A model generated the notes under the pieces. It was not told the DNA's origin, searched no databases, and saw only the letters and a list, made by a program, of their open reading frames with translations. From contig CAYSHP010000003.1 of NCBI GenBank assembly GCA_964430875.1, positions 1 to 64,000 of the forward strand: a DNA stretch of 64,000 bases, in the 5' to 3' direction. The stretch comes from M55B127 sp035269185. Lineage in GTDB: Bacteria; Bacillota; Halanaerobiia; Halanaerobiales; M55B127. Positions within the stretch are counted from its first letter, which is position 1. The number at the start of each line of letters is the position of its first letter. Positions 7,996 through 16,504 of this stretch are shown in pieces. Made by a program: the position numbers and the translations under genes.

Positions 7996-8754
7996 TTACT
8001 CTTCGTCTACAAAAGCAACACAACGTCCGATACTGGACTCTAAGTCTACACCTTTCCATGGGAAGAATCCGATTTTAACTCTTTGGTTGAGAAGTTCATC
8101 AATTTCTCCACCAATATTTTCGGCGTGGATAATTCCTTCAGGGAATAACTTAGTATGCATTAACTGTCTGCTTTCTGGATGTGAGAATACTTCATCTAAA
8201 GGTGCACCAAGGTGTTCTTCTGCTTCTTTTGCAAGATCAGGTCTTAACTTCTTACAAACTGTGTTCATTGGGTGATCAGCAGAACCACAGTCAACACCGA
8301 TCCATTTTAGTTTTTTCTCCATAGCCCAAAAAGCAAATTCCATATTTGGACCAGGATGCTTCATGAAGTATCTTTCTTCATCAGCTTCTGGTTGGTCCCA
8401 TCCATATTTATGGTAACCAGTATTAATAATAAGGATGTCGCCCTCTTTTACGTCAACTCTTTCTTCAATCATTTCTGATGTATAAATATCATAGTCTTCT
8501 ACTGCATCGCTTAAATCAACGATAACTCCTTCTCCAAATAGATCTTCGAGAGGAACACTAGCCATGTCTCTACCAGCTGTCCAAAAGTGTCTTTCACCAT
8601 CTAAGTGAGTACCTATGTGATTACTAGTTTTAATAATCTGACCATTTACTCTCTCAGTTGAAAGACGCTTGAAATACTTCAATTCTAGAGGTTCATAAGT
8701 AGGCCATGGTGGAGTAGAAACACCTATCTTTTGAGTTAAATCATATAATTTCAT
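7996..8754 (-). CDS. Cyclase-family metal-dependent amidohydrolase
   Basis: Member (252 aa) of the cyclase family PF04199, which includes kynurenine formamidase and isatin hydrolase: metal-dependent enzymes that hydrolyse amide or cyclic keto-amide bonds. The metal-binding motif HIGTHLDGERHF is at residues 46-57, and a later DCGSADHPMN segment supplies further ligands. It lies 14 bases after allG and before arcC. In isatin hydrolase the same fold opens a lactam ring, so ring opening of a cyclic ureide such as barbiturate, or hydrolysis of an amide intermediate, is plausible here. The exact substrate is unknown. No AtzD-type barbiturase and no allantoinase is present in the window. Confidence 0.88.
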   Translation of the reverse strand: MKLYDLTQKIGVSTPPWPTYEPLELKYFKRLSTERVNGQIIKTSNHIGTHLDGERHFWTAGRDMASVPLEDLFGEGVIVDLSDAVEDYDIYTSEMIEERVDVKEGDILIINTGYHKYGWDQPEADEERYFMKHPGPNMEFAFWAMEKKLKWIGVDCGSADHPMNTVCKKLRPDLAKEAEEHLGAPLDEVFSHPESRQLMHTKLFPEGIIHAENIGGEIDELLNQRVKIGFFPWKGVDLESSIGRCVAFVDEE

Positions 8755-8768
8755 TAAAATCTCTCCTT

Positions 8769-10193
8769 TTATTTAGTGTATTTTTGGGCAAAAGCCCTAA
8801 TTGCCTTTCTAAAGCATGCTTCTGGGGGATCAACTAATCCAGCCCCAATCTGTCCAATTCCAGGCTCTTTATGAGCAATACCAGTATTAATTGCTGGTAA
8901 AATACCAGTTTCTATGATCTTTAATAGATCAATACCAGTAGGAGTTCCTCTAAAGTTTAGAGGAGGAATTGTAAAGTTTTCATTTTCATCGACTGTAATT
9001 TCATACATGTCTTTTGTAAATCTAATTGAATCTGAAACAGTACCGCCTACAAATCCAACAATTGCAGGTGCAGCAGCCATTGCAAAACCACCTACTGCAG
9101 CAGTTTCAGATATAGTACTGTCGCCTAAGTCACGACAAGCATCTTCTTCAGAATAACCTGGGAAGTATAGTCCGTCAACTTTTTGAGCTTCACCAACGAA
9201 CCATTCATCTCCTAAACCGCTAACTCTTATACCAAAGTGTACACCATTTCTGGCCATTGCAGTCAGAACAGTACTGTATTCAATACCGTGAGCAGCATCC
9301 ATGGTCGCTTTAGAAGCAGGCATGGATAAGTTTAGATAGAAGTGTTCATTTCCACCCATAAATTTAATTATTTCTTTTATTGTATTATTATCGTAACTAG
9401 TTTCTAAGAGGTATGGTGTAATTTCTCTCATGAATAATGAAGTTGCAGCTTTATTTCTGTTGTGAACTTCATCTCCCATGTGTAATGCTTGGGAAGTTAT
9501 ATTTTTTAAGTTAATACCCTCTTCAGTTTTGCGTAATGCTTCACCTAAAGCTGGTCCTAATGTTTTTTCCATCCATTTCAGTTTTTCAATTACTTCTGGA
9601 CCATTAGCACCAAATCTTAAAACTTTGCCTAAACCTTCATTTAAGGTTGTGTAAGCTGTATTACCATAGGTTTTGTTTTCAACTACCCAAACCGGCATAG
9701 ATGGTGATACAATACCAGTCATAGGGCCAACAGCATTATGATGGTGTGCTGGATCAAATGTTACTTCACCAGCGTCCAGCATTTCTCTAGCTGATTCTTC
9801 ATCTTCAGCCCAACCTTCATAAATACAGGCACCTATTGCAGCCCCTTGCATTGGACCAGACATGTCTTCCCACTTTTCGGGAGGTGCTGCGTGAAGAATC
9901 ATTTTGCCTTCAAAATTAGGTAATGCATCTTCAGCTGTCTGTACATCTACAACAACTGGTTCACTTTTTTGGATTCTTTCTACCGCTTCTTTATTTGCTT
10001 CTTCAATTTTATCACTTACTTTTTCTATCTCGTCTAATAATGCAGCCATTTCTTTATCTCCACCTGCGGGTGGTTTCCAATCGACCTGAACTGCATCATA
10101 TCCTTCATCTTTTAGGTTTTCGGCAAAAGATTCTAGACCAATATTTATTACTTTTAAATCTTCTTTAAATAGATCTTCTAGTTTCTTAGTCAT
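8769..10193 (-). CDS. allG: DUF1116 protein, AllG/YlbE subunit of an oxamate-type carbamoyltransferase
   Basis: DUF1116 protein (474 aa) matching the E. coli YlbE/AllG family. AllF, AllG and AllH together were shown in E. coli to form oxamate carbamoyltransferase, which phosphorolyses oxalurate to oxamate and carbamoyl phosphate. Visible family features include the VDWKPPAGGD segment near 37-46 and Gly/Ala-rich core segments such as ETAAVGGFAMAAAPAIVG. The gene follows fdrA by 14 bases. allH, which should be its partner, lies about 6 kb upstream in the same operon with the decarboxylase genes between. The carbamoyl donor here could be oxalurate or a longer homologue such as ureidomalonate. 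Confidence 0.88.
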   Translation of the reverse strand: MTKKLEDLFKEDLKVINIGLESFAENLKDEGYDAVQVDWKPPAGGDKEMAALLDEIEKVSDKIEEANKEAVERIQKSEPVVVDVQTAEDALPNFEGKMILHAAPPEKWEDMSGPMQGAAIGACIYEGWAEDEESAREMLDAGEVTFDPAHHHNAVGPMTGIVSPSMPVWVVENKTYGNTAYTTLNEGLGKVLRFGANGPEVIEKLKWMEKTLGPALGEALRKTEEGINLKNITSQALHMGDEVHNRNKAATSLFMREITPYLLETSYDNNTIKEIIKFMGGNEHFYLNLSMPASKATMDAAHGIEYSTVLTAMARNGVHFGIRVSGLGDEWFVGEAQKVDGLYFPGYSEEDACRDLGDSTISETAAVGGFAMAAAPAIVGFVGGTVSDSIRFTKDMYEITVDENENFTIPPLNFRGTPTGIDLLKIIETGILPAINTGIAHKEPGIGQIGAGLVDPPEACFRKAIRAFAQKYTK

Positions 10194-10207
10194 ATTATCT
10201 CTCCCCC

Positions 10208-11761
10208 TTAATTTAGATCACTTAAAATTTTACTTACTACGCGCACAGCCTGAACATTTGTGGGGAGTACTTTAGCTCCAACCTGACGTAATTTTTCTTC
10301 CTGTGCCTGAAGATTTTGAGGATCTTTTTCAGTTCCACATACAGAAGCAATAACTGATAAATAACCGCCGCGTTCAGCGACCTTTTCTTTTGCTTCTTTA
10401 ATTGCTTTGGCAACTTCTCCAGCTGGATCCATATGAGAACCATAACCTAATACAACATCGAGAAGTACAACAGCAATCTCTTTATCTTCAGCTTCTTTTA
10501 ATAATCTATCATTTCTTAAGGAAGGTTCAATCATTGGATGAGGTTTACCTCTTGTGAATTCATCTTCCCCAAGGTCAATAACAGTATTTTCAATACTTTT
10601 AAGGTCTTCTTTTAAAGCTAATTCATCTTTTAATGGAATATTTGAATACATATCTCCATATTTTTCAGATAAGAGAATTACGGCTTCACTACATAATGTT
10701 CCACCTGTGTAAAGACCTCTTAAATATTTTTGTTCATCACTCATTTGAGCAGTTTCTTCTTCAGCTATTTCTGCAACTTCTTCTTCAGTTAAACCAGTAG
10801 CAGAAACTTCTTCTTCTCCTTTGATAAAGGCAGCAGCCTTCATGGCAGCATCTTCTAAGGTATCAGTCCAAATAGCATCTGTACCTTCTACAACTGATGG
10901 ATCTCCCCCTAAGAAGTTAACAATAACTGGTTTTGAAAGTTTTTTAACTTCTTCCATAATCTTTTCTGAAACTTCTTTAGCGGGTGGTTTAGAAACTAAT
11001 ACAATTACTTCGGTATCTTCATCTCTATCTAATGCTTTCATGTCCTTGATCATTTCAATACCTTTAACTTTTGATTTAAGATCACGACCACCAGTACCAA
11101 TAACCTGAGTAAGACCTACACCCTGTCTATCAACAAGGGTAGAAACAGCCTGAGCTCCTGTTCCAGAGGCAGCAACAATACCCACTGGCCCTCTACTTAC
11201 AACATTAGAAAATGCTAAAGGAGCACCATTTATAATTGAGGTACCACAGTCAGGACCCATTAAAAGAAGTCCTTTTTCGGTAGCCATTTCCTTAAGCTCT
11301 ATTTCATCTTCAACAGGTACATTATCACTAAACAACATAACATGCAGTCCACGTTTTAAAGCCTTTCTGGCTTCTCGCGCTGCATACTCTCCAGGTACTG
11401 ATATTATAACTAAATTAGAATCCGGTTGTGCATCTAAAGCTCCATCTAAAGAACCAGGATTATATTCCTCTTCTTCATCAGAGGAAGCTTTTTGTTCTGC
11501 TAGCATTTCATTTGTCTTTTCAATTGCTTCATCTAATACTTCTTCTTCACCGTCTATAACAATAACCAGATCATTTGGCTTTGCAGCTTCTGCTTCTGGT
11601 ACTAATAGACCAGCAGTATTTAGTATTTCTTTATTAGCATCAGTACCCATAACAATTGTCGCTTCATTAACCCCATCAAAACCTTTAATATCTTTTGAAA
11701 TAGACATTAAAGTTACAGAGTCAAAATAGGTACCTTCTTTAACTAAAGCTTTTTTAGCCAT
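10208..11761 (-). CDS. fdrA: FdrA/AllF subunit of an oxamate-type carbamoyltransferase
   Basis: FdrA family (517 aa; symbol allF in newer E. coli usage). The fold is that of the succinyl-CoA synthetase alpha chain: a nucleotide/CoA-binding half with LLMGPDCGTSI and VGIVAASGTGAQ, then a ligase-like half. Short acidic runs (for example DEEEE near residue 97) separate the domains, consistent with a halophile or at least a very acidic proteome. It starts the fdrA-allG-cyclase-arcC stretch and acts with AllG and AllH. Because of the acyl-CoA-ligase-like fold, a role in CoA activation cannot be excluded. Base composition is visibly richer in GC than the flanking housekeeping genes. Confidence 0.9.
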   Translation of the reverse strand: MAKKALVKEGTYFDSVTLMSISKDIKGFDGVNEATIVMGTDANKEILNTAGLLVPEAEAAKPNDLVIVIDGEEEVLDEAIEKTNEMLAEQKASSDEEEEYNPGSLDGALDAQPDSNLVIISVPGEYAAREARKALKRGLHVMLFSDNVPVEDEIELKEMATEKGLLLMGPDCGTSIINGAPLAFSNVVSRGPVGIVAASGTGAQAVSTLVDRQGVGLTQVIGTGGRDLKSKVKGIEMIKDMKALDRDEDTEVIVLVSKPPAKEVSEKIMEEVKKLSKPVIVNFLGGDPSVVEGTDAIWTDTLEDAAMKAAAFIKGEEEVSATGLTEEEVAEIAEEETAQMSDEQKYLRGLYTGGTLCSEAVILLSEKYGDMYSNIPLKDELALKEDLKSIENTVIDLGEDEFTRGKPHPMIEPSLRNDRLLKEAEDKEIAVVLLDVVLGYGSHMDPAGEVAKAIKEAKEKVAERGGYLSVIASVCGTEKDPQNLQAQEEKLRQVGAKVLPTNVQAVRVVSKILSDLN

Positions 11762-11784
11762 ATATTAACAACTCCTTTTTAAAG

Positions 11785-11821
11785 AATCCCCACCCCAAAA
11801 TATACTTTCAGAGTGGGGATT
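11785..11821 (-). promoter_or_regulatory. Intercistronic hairpin between GNAT gene and fdrA
   Basis: AATCCCCAC (11785-11793) and GTGGGGATT (11813-11821) can form a 9-bp stem in the 89-base gap upstream of fdrA. The T-run on the minus strand is interrupted, so it is more likely a processing or partial-termination element than a full terminator. Confidence 0.5.
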
Positions 11822-11850
11822 GTATTACAATCTACTATTTATTATTCTAT

Positions 11851-12579
11851 TTAGATATTAACTCCTTCTGGCATAACTAAGTTTTCATTTTTCTTAAGAA
11901 GTTCGTCTTCTACATCAAAGTCTAAATCGTTACCAACCATTTGACCTACATAGTCTTTAACAGCGGCATTCCAGTATTGTTGGTCAACATAAAATACTCT
12001 TGCTCCACCTAGTTCGTGTTGGTATTCAGGATAGGGATAGGAAGGTTGTGCCATGCCAATTCCCCATCTTTTTAGACCATTATAGCTTTCGAAAGTAGAC
12101 CAAACTTCGTTATTCTTTTGTTCTTCAAAAGCATAAACTAATTTTCTATAATAAAGTGTAGCACCAATTCTTAAACCTCTTTTGAATGCCATGGTGTGAA
12201 GTGAAATGTTTACCTTGTCATCTCTTACACGGCCGTTAGCAAAACCAACGATTTCACCATCAATAGCTCCAACAAAGAGATATGGATCTTTTAGACGCTT
12301 TCTTAAATATCCTAAAAGTTCTGCATAAATTCTTGCGCCTACGATATCATAAAAGTCTTTTGAACCTTTTTCCATGAAATTCTTTACATACTCTAATAGC
12401 ATTGGAATTTCTTCATCTTTTACTTCTCTTATTAACATTGTTGAACCGTCTTTCAATTCAATCTTACAAGGCTTAGGATCAGCCATATCTAATTTAGGTG
12501 CACTTAAAAATGGTTCTAACTCCTCCACCTTAAAAGTAATTTCCTCCTGTGATACTTCAACTGGACTTTCTTTATACAT
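11851..12579 (-). CDS. GNAT-family acyltransferase of unknown substrate
   Basis: A 242-residue protein whose middle (about residues 50-185) has the GNAT pattern: an I-R-E-V strand start, a long helix, LFVGAIDGEIVGFANGR as the central strand pair, then a region where the acetyl-CoA-binding turn is expected (FKRGLRIGATLYYRKL). N- and C-terminal extensions are acidic and not recognised. It lies between the Na+ decarboxylase block and fdrA. GNAT proteins move acyl groups to or from CoA, so one idea is that it links the ureide or amide intermediate to CoA before decarboxylation. Modification of a pathway protein is an alternative. Both are inference. Confidence 0.75.
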   Translation of the reverse strand: MYKESPVEVSQEEITFKVEELEPFLSAPKLDMADPKPCKIELKDGSTMLIREVKDEEIPMLLEYVKNFMEKGSKDFYDIVGARIYAELLGYLRKRLKDPYLFVGAIDGEIVGFANGRVRDDKVNISLHTMAFKRGLRIGATLYYRKLVYAFEEQKNNEVWSTFESYNGLKRWGIGMAQPSYPYPEYQHELGGARVFYVDQQYWNAAVKDYVGQMVGNDLDFDVEDELLKKNENLVMPEGVNI

Positions 12580-12811
12580 TATTAATTCCTCCTTGAAATT
12601 TTTATTTTTTAAGTTTAGTTTTAGTTTATTTTTTAAAAATCATGTTACGGGTGAGACCTTTTTGCTCTATTATCCAATACCACCCCTCTCTTCATGTTCA
12701 AAATATATAGTTTTTTGGGTTTTTTATCACTATTAAACAAATTTCTTGATAGATATTGGAAAATCCTTTGTAATAATTCATAAATATTTAGCTTATATTT
12801 TGTTTATTATA
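12580..12811 (-). other. 232-base gap inside the operon
   Basis: AT-rich spacer between the Na+ pump gene and the GNAT gene, much longer than the other gaps. I see no reading frame, no strong hairpin and no convincing -35/-10 pair, though an internal promoter for the GNAT-to-Mo-hydroxylase part could sit here. A good ribosome site (AAGGAGG) precedes the GNAT start. Confidence 0.4.
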
Positions 12812-13942
12812 TTAAGCAAATATTGACATCATAACTCCTGCTGCTACAGCAGACCCGATAACACCTGCTACATTAGGACCCATTGCATGCATTAAAAGGA
12901 AGTTAGAAGAATCTGCTTTTTGCCCTTCCTTTTGCACTACTCGGGCTGCCATGGGAACCGCAGATACTCCTGCAGCTCCGATCATTGGATTAATCTTATC
13001 ACTAGAAAAGTGATTCATTAATTTACCTAATAGAACACCTGTCATAGTACCAATTGCAAAGGCTACAACTCCTAATAGTAGAATCTGAATAGTATCAACC
13101 TGTAAAAACTTATCGGCTGAAGCACTTGCACCAACTGCTACACCTAATAAGATTGTAACTATATTTATTAATGAGTTTTGTGCAGTTTCACTTAAGCGGT
13201 CTACTACACCACTTTCCTTAAATAAGTTACCGAGCATTAACATTCCAATTAAGGGAGCAGCATCTGGTAATAAAAGTAAAACAACAATTGATACTAAGAT
13301 CGGAAATAATATTTTTTCTGTTTTTGAAACAGGTCTTAACTGCTTCATTTTTATTTGTCTCTCTTCTTTACTAGTAAATGCTTTAATTATTGGCGGCTGA
13401 ATAACTGGGACTAAAGCCATATATGAATAGGCAGCAATAGCAATTGCTCCTAAATATTCTGGAGCCAATTGACCTGAAAGATAGATAGCTGTTGGACCAT
13501 CGGCACCACCAATTATTCCAATTGGGGCAGCTTGTTGTCCGGTAAAACCTAACAGAATAGCTCCTAAAAATGTGATAAAAATACCAAATTGAGCTGCTGC
13601 ACCTAATAATAAACTTTTAGGATTTGCTATTAATGGACCAAAGTCTGTCATCGCACCAATACCCATAAAGATTAATGGGGGAAAAATACCTAAAGCATTT
13701 CCCGTATAAAAGTACCTAAATAGTCCAGCGGGTTTACCGTCTGCAGCATGAATCATTAAATTTGTTAACGGTAAATTTACTAAAAGCATACCAAAAGCTA
13801 TCGGTACCAATAATAAAGGTTCATATTTTTTTACGATACCGAGATATAGTAGGCCCAAAGATATTATAATCATTATTATCTGTGGTATATCCAAAGCCAC
13901 TATCCCAGTTCCCTGAAAAAATTCTATAAAAACCTGTACCAA
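12812..13942 (-). CDS. Na+-translocating decarboxylase, membrane beta subunit (OadB/MmdB family)
   Basis: Membrane subunit (376 aa) that decarboxylates carboxybiotin and moves Na+ out of the cell. It is highly hydrophobic with about nine or more membrane segments. Family motifs include FPPLIFMGIGAMTDFGPLI (about 86-104), GIIGGADGPTAIY (about 142-154) around the conserved Asp used in Na+ movement, and the C-terminal NPMIGAAGVSAVPMAARVVQ. It belongs with the biotin carrier, the OadG-like subunit and the carboxyltransferase just upstream. The subunit is shared by oxaloacetate, methylmalonyl-CoA, glutaconyl-CoA and malonate decarboxylases, so specificity is set by the carboxyltransferase. Confidence 0.95.
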   Translation of the reverse strand: MVQVFIEFFQGTGIVALDIPQIIMIIISLGLLYLGIVKKYEPLLLVPIAFGMLLVNLPLTNLMIHAADGKPAGLFRYFYTGNALGIFPPLIFMGIGAMTDFGPLIANPKSLLLGAAAQFGIFITFLGAILLGFTGQQAAPIGIIGGADGPTAIYLSGQLAPEYLGAIAIAAYSYMALVPVIQPPIIKAFTSKEERQIKMKQLRPVSKTEKILFPILVSIVVLLLLPDAAPLIGMLMLGNLFKESGVVDRLSETAQNSLINIVTILLGVAVGASASADKFLQVDTIQILLLGVVAFAIGTMTGVLLGKLMNHFSSDKINPMIGAAGVSAVPMAARVVQKEGQKADSSNFLLMHAMGPNVAGVIGSAVAAGVMMSIFA

Positions 13943-13969
13943 TTTTCTTACCTCCTAACATATTATGAC

Positions 13970-14401
13970 TTATTCTATAACTACTAATACTTCTCCCGCT
14001 TCTACTTTTTGGTTTTCACCGACATTAACTTCTGTAACTTTACCAGCAGAAGGAGCATATACTTCATTTTCCATTTTCATTGCTTCTAGAACTAGCAGTA
14101 AATCTCCATTAGCAACTTCGTCACCTTCAGCTACTTTAACCTCTAAAACTGTACCAGTCATGGGAGCTTCTACTGCTCCACCACCAACACTTGGACTAGC
14201 AGTTTTTCTAGGTTTCTTTTTGGCTTTAGAGCTAGTACTTGGTTTTGGTTTAGAAGATTTAGATGAACTAGTACTGGGTTTTGGAGCTGATTTAGTAGTT
14301 TGGGTTTCGGTAGTACTTACAGTTTGACCTTCACTTTGAACTTCTTCTACTTCAACTTCATATAATTCATCATTAACTTTTACTTTAAATTTTCTAGTCA
14401 T
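13970..14401 (-). CDS. Biotin carrier subunit of the Na+ decarboxylase
   Basis: A 143-residue carrier with the usual three parts. A short N-terminal domain binds its partners, a flexible Pro/Ala/Ser/Thr/Lys linker runs from about 25 to 72, and the biotinyl domain carries EAMKMEN with biotin on Lys109. It shuttles the carboxyl group from the carboxyltransferase to the membrane pump. It corresponds to MmdC/GcdC. It overlaps the upstream OadG-like gene by 4 bases and is followed by the pump gene after 27 bases. Confidence 0.95.
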   Translation of the reverse strand: MTRKFKVKVNDELYEVEVEEVQSEGQTVSTTETQTTKSAPKPSTSSSKSSKPKPSTSSKAKKKPRKTASPSVGGGAVEAPMTGTVLEVKVAEGDEVANGDLLLVLEAMKMENEVYAPSAGKVTEVNVGENQKVEAGEVLVVIE

Positions 14402-14814
14402 AATAACTCTCCTTTATTATTTTCTGATATTCCGCCGCCACGGGCAATTCTACCCCAAATCGGCACATCGTCTTTGACTCTTGTTATTTTTCTTATTCTA
14501 AATTTACCTTTTTGAGTCATATCTTCCATACTCATTATGGCAGCCATAATAGCTGCTACTTTTTCTTCTCTACGGTTTACTTTAGTTTCTACATCAGGTA
14601 CCTTAGGTTGAACTTGTGTAGTATCTTCTTTAAAGTCCATTTTTTCAGAATAGAAGATCCTTTTAAGGATATTCAACACTAACATTAAAAGAAACAGTAT
14701 GAAAAATACTATTGCCATACCTAAGATGGCCACCTGTAGACCCGAAAGTAATTTTTCACTTAAGGTCATAGATTGTACTAAAGTTGGGTCTCTTAAAAGC
14801 TCGAGAGGATTCAC
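14398..14814 (-). CDS. Small OadG/MmdD-like subunit of the Na+ decarboxylase
   Basis: A 138-residue protein with one membrane helix (about 27-50, VAILGMAIVFFILFLLMLVL) and a cytoplasmic tail. The MAIVFFILFLLM core and the later EEKVAAIMAAIMSM helix match the OadG/MmdD delta family, which holds the complex together at the membrane. The last stretch, with IWGRIARGGG, resembles the extra tail seen in MmdD/MmdE proteins. It lies between the carboxyltransferase and biotin carrier genes, the normal order in mmd operons. Confidence 0.88.
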   Translation of the reverse strand: MNPLELLRDPTLVQSMTLSEKLLSGLQVAILGMAIVFFILFLLMLVLNILKRIFYSEKMDFKEDTTQVQPKVPDVETKVNRREEKVAAIMAAIMSMEDMTQKGKFRIRKITRVKDDVPIWGRIARGGGISENNKGELL

Positions 14815-14836
14815 ATTAATGCCTCCTTTTTATATT

Positions 14837-16381
14837 CTATAAAGGTATATTACCATGTTTTTTATTAGGTTGACTTTCTCTTTTACCTATTACTGATTCT
14901 AAAGCCATGATAATTCTTGGTCTTGTATTACGTGGATCAATTACATCATCTACATAACCTTCGGCTGCTGCTCTATATGGATTTGCAAAACTTTCTCTGT
15001 ATTCATCAATTTTTTCTTGTCTTTTCTCCTCAGGTTTATCTGCATTTTTAATTTCTTTTCTAAAGATAATATTGGCAGCACCCTGTGGACCCATTACAGC
15101 AATTTCAGCATTTGGCCATGCAAATACATAGTCAGCCCCAAGGTGTCTACTACTCATGGCTATATAGGCACCACCATATGCTTTTCTTAAAATAACATTA
15201 ATCATAGGTACGGTTGCTTCGGAATAAGCATATAATAATTTTGCACCGTGTCTAATTACTCCACCATACTCCTGTTCAACACCTGGTAGGTAACCAGGAA
15301 CATCTGTAAATGAAACAATAGGAATATTAAAAGAGTCACAGAATCTAATAAATCTAGCTGCTTTATCAGAAGAGTCAATATCTAAAGTACCTGCCTTAAA
15401 GCCGGGTTGGTTTGCAATAATACCAACAGAACGTCCATTTAATCTTGCAAAACCAACTACAATGTTTTTAGCATAATATTTATGAACTTCAAAGAAATCT
15501 TTATCATCAACAACTTTTTCAATAACATTTCTAATATCATATGCTTTATTAGGATTAATAGGAACTACATCTTTTAATTCTTCTTCTACACGTTCAGGAG
15601 AATCATTAGTTTCAACAACGGGAGCACCCTCTAGATTATTGTTAGGAATAAAGGAAATTAATCTTCTGATTTGTTCAAAACTTTGTTCTTCATTATCAGC
15701 CAAGAAATGAGCTACTCCACTAACTTCATTATGTGTTGATCCTCCACCTAATTCTTCGGCAGTAACTTCTTCACCGGTAACAGATTTAACAACCTGTGGT
15801 CCAGTTATAAACATTTTTGAAGTATGATCAACCATAAATACAAAGTCTGTAATCGCTGGAGAATAAACTGCTCCACCAGCACATGGTCCTAAAATTACTG
15901 AAATTTGTGGGATAACACCTGAGTTATCAGTATTTCTCTTAAAAATTTCACCATAACCTTTAAGTGAATTAACTCCTTCTTGGATTCTTGCTCCACCGGA
16001 GTCCAGAAGTGAAATAAATGGTGCTCCAGATTTTTTAGCTAAATCCATAACTCTACAAATCTTTTTAGCATGCATCTCTCCTAAAGATCCACCCATTGTG
16101 GTGAAATCCTGGGCATATACATAGACTGATCTTCCATTAATAGTTCCCTGACCAGTAATAACTCCATCAGCTGGAATCTCTTTTTCATCCATCCCTAAAT
16201 CTTGGGAATGGTGTTCTACAAACATGCCAATTTCCTGAAAACTGCCATCATCAAATAATTTGTCAATTCTTTCACGGGCGGTTAGTTTACCTTTATTATG
16301 CTGCTTTTCAATTCTTTTTTCTCCGCCACCTTTAGAAATCTTTTCTCTTTTTTCCTGTAGTTCTTCAATTTTATCTTTCAA
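14837..16381 (-). CDS. mmdA: Carboxyltransferase subunit of a Na+-pumping acyl-CoA decarboxylase (MmdA/PccB family)
   Basis: Moves the free carboxyl group of malonyl-, methylmalonyl- or a similar CoA ester to biotin (514 aa, as in MmdA). The two crotonase-like halves carry GGSLGEMHAKKI with LLDSGGARIQEG, and FTDVPGYLPGVEQEYGG with RKAYGGAYIAMSSRH, the acyl-CoA and biotin oxyanion segments of the PccB/MmdA family. I start the gene at a TTG at 16381 because GGGAGGG sits 6 bases upstream and homologues begin here with L-K-D-K-I. The longer frame to 16480 lacks a ribosome site. No methylmalonyl-CoA mutase or epimerase is in the window. The position between allH and allF/allG is unusual. Confidence 0.93.
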   Translation of the reverse strand: MKDKIEELQEKREKISKGGGEKRIEKQHNKGKLTARERIDKLFDDGSFQEIGMFVEHHSQDLGMDEKEIPADGVITGQGTINGRSVYVYAQDFTTMGGSLGEMHAKKICRVMDLAKKSGAPFISLLDSGGARIQEGVNSLKGYGEIFKRNTDNSGVIPQISVILGPCAGGAVYSPAITDFVFMVDHTSKMFITGPQVVKSVTGEEVTAEELGGGSTHNEVSGVAHFLADNEEQSFEQIRRLISFIPNNNLEGAPVVETNDSPERVEEELKDVVPINPNKAYDIRNVIEKVVDDKDFFEVHKYYAKNIVVGFARLNGRSVGIIANQPGFKAGTLDIDSSDKAARFIRFCDSFNIPIVSFTDVPGYLPGVEQEYGGVIRHGAKLLYAYSEATVPMINVILRKAYGGAYIAMSSRHLGADYVFAWPNAEIAVMGPQGAANIIFRKEIKNADKPEEKRQEKIDEYRESFANPYRAAAEGYVDDVIDPRNTRPRIIMALESVIGKRESQPNKKHGNIPL

Positions 16382-16504
16382 CTGTGTCCCTCCCTTGATA
16401 TATTTATAATAATTTTTGTTTAATTCCAATATAATACTTTCAAGAATATATAATGGTTTACCTTTGTAGTTTTTTAACAATAATTTTATGTTTTTATTGT
16501 ACTT

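Noticed and set aside
12812..16381. Oxaloacetate decarboxylase (OadABG)
   Set aside because: The carboxyltransferase is a PccB/MmdA-type acyl-CoA enzyme, not the pyruvate-carboxylase-like OadA, and the biotin carrier is a separate gene.
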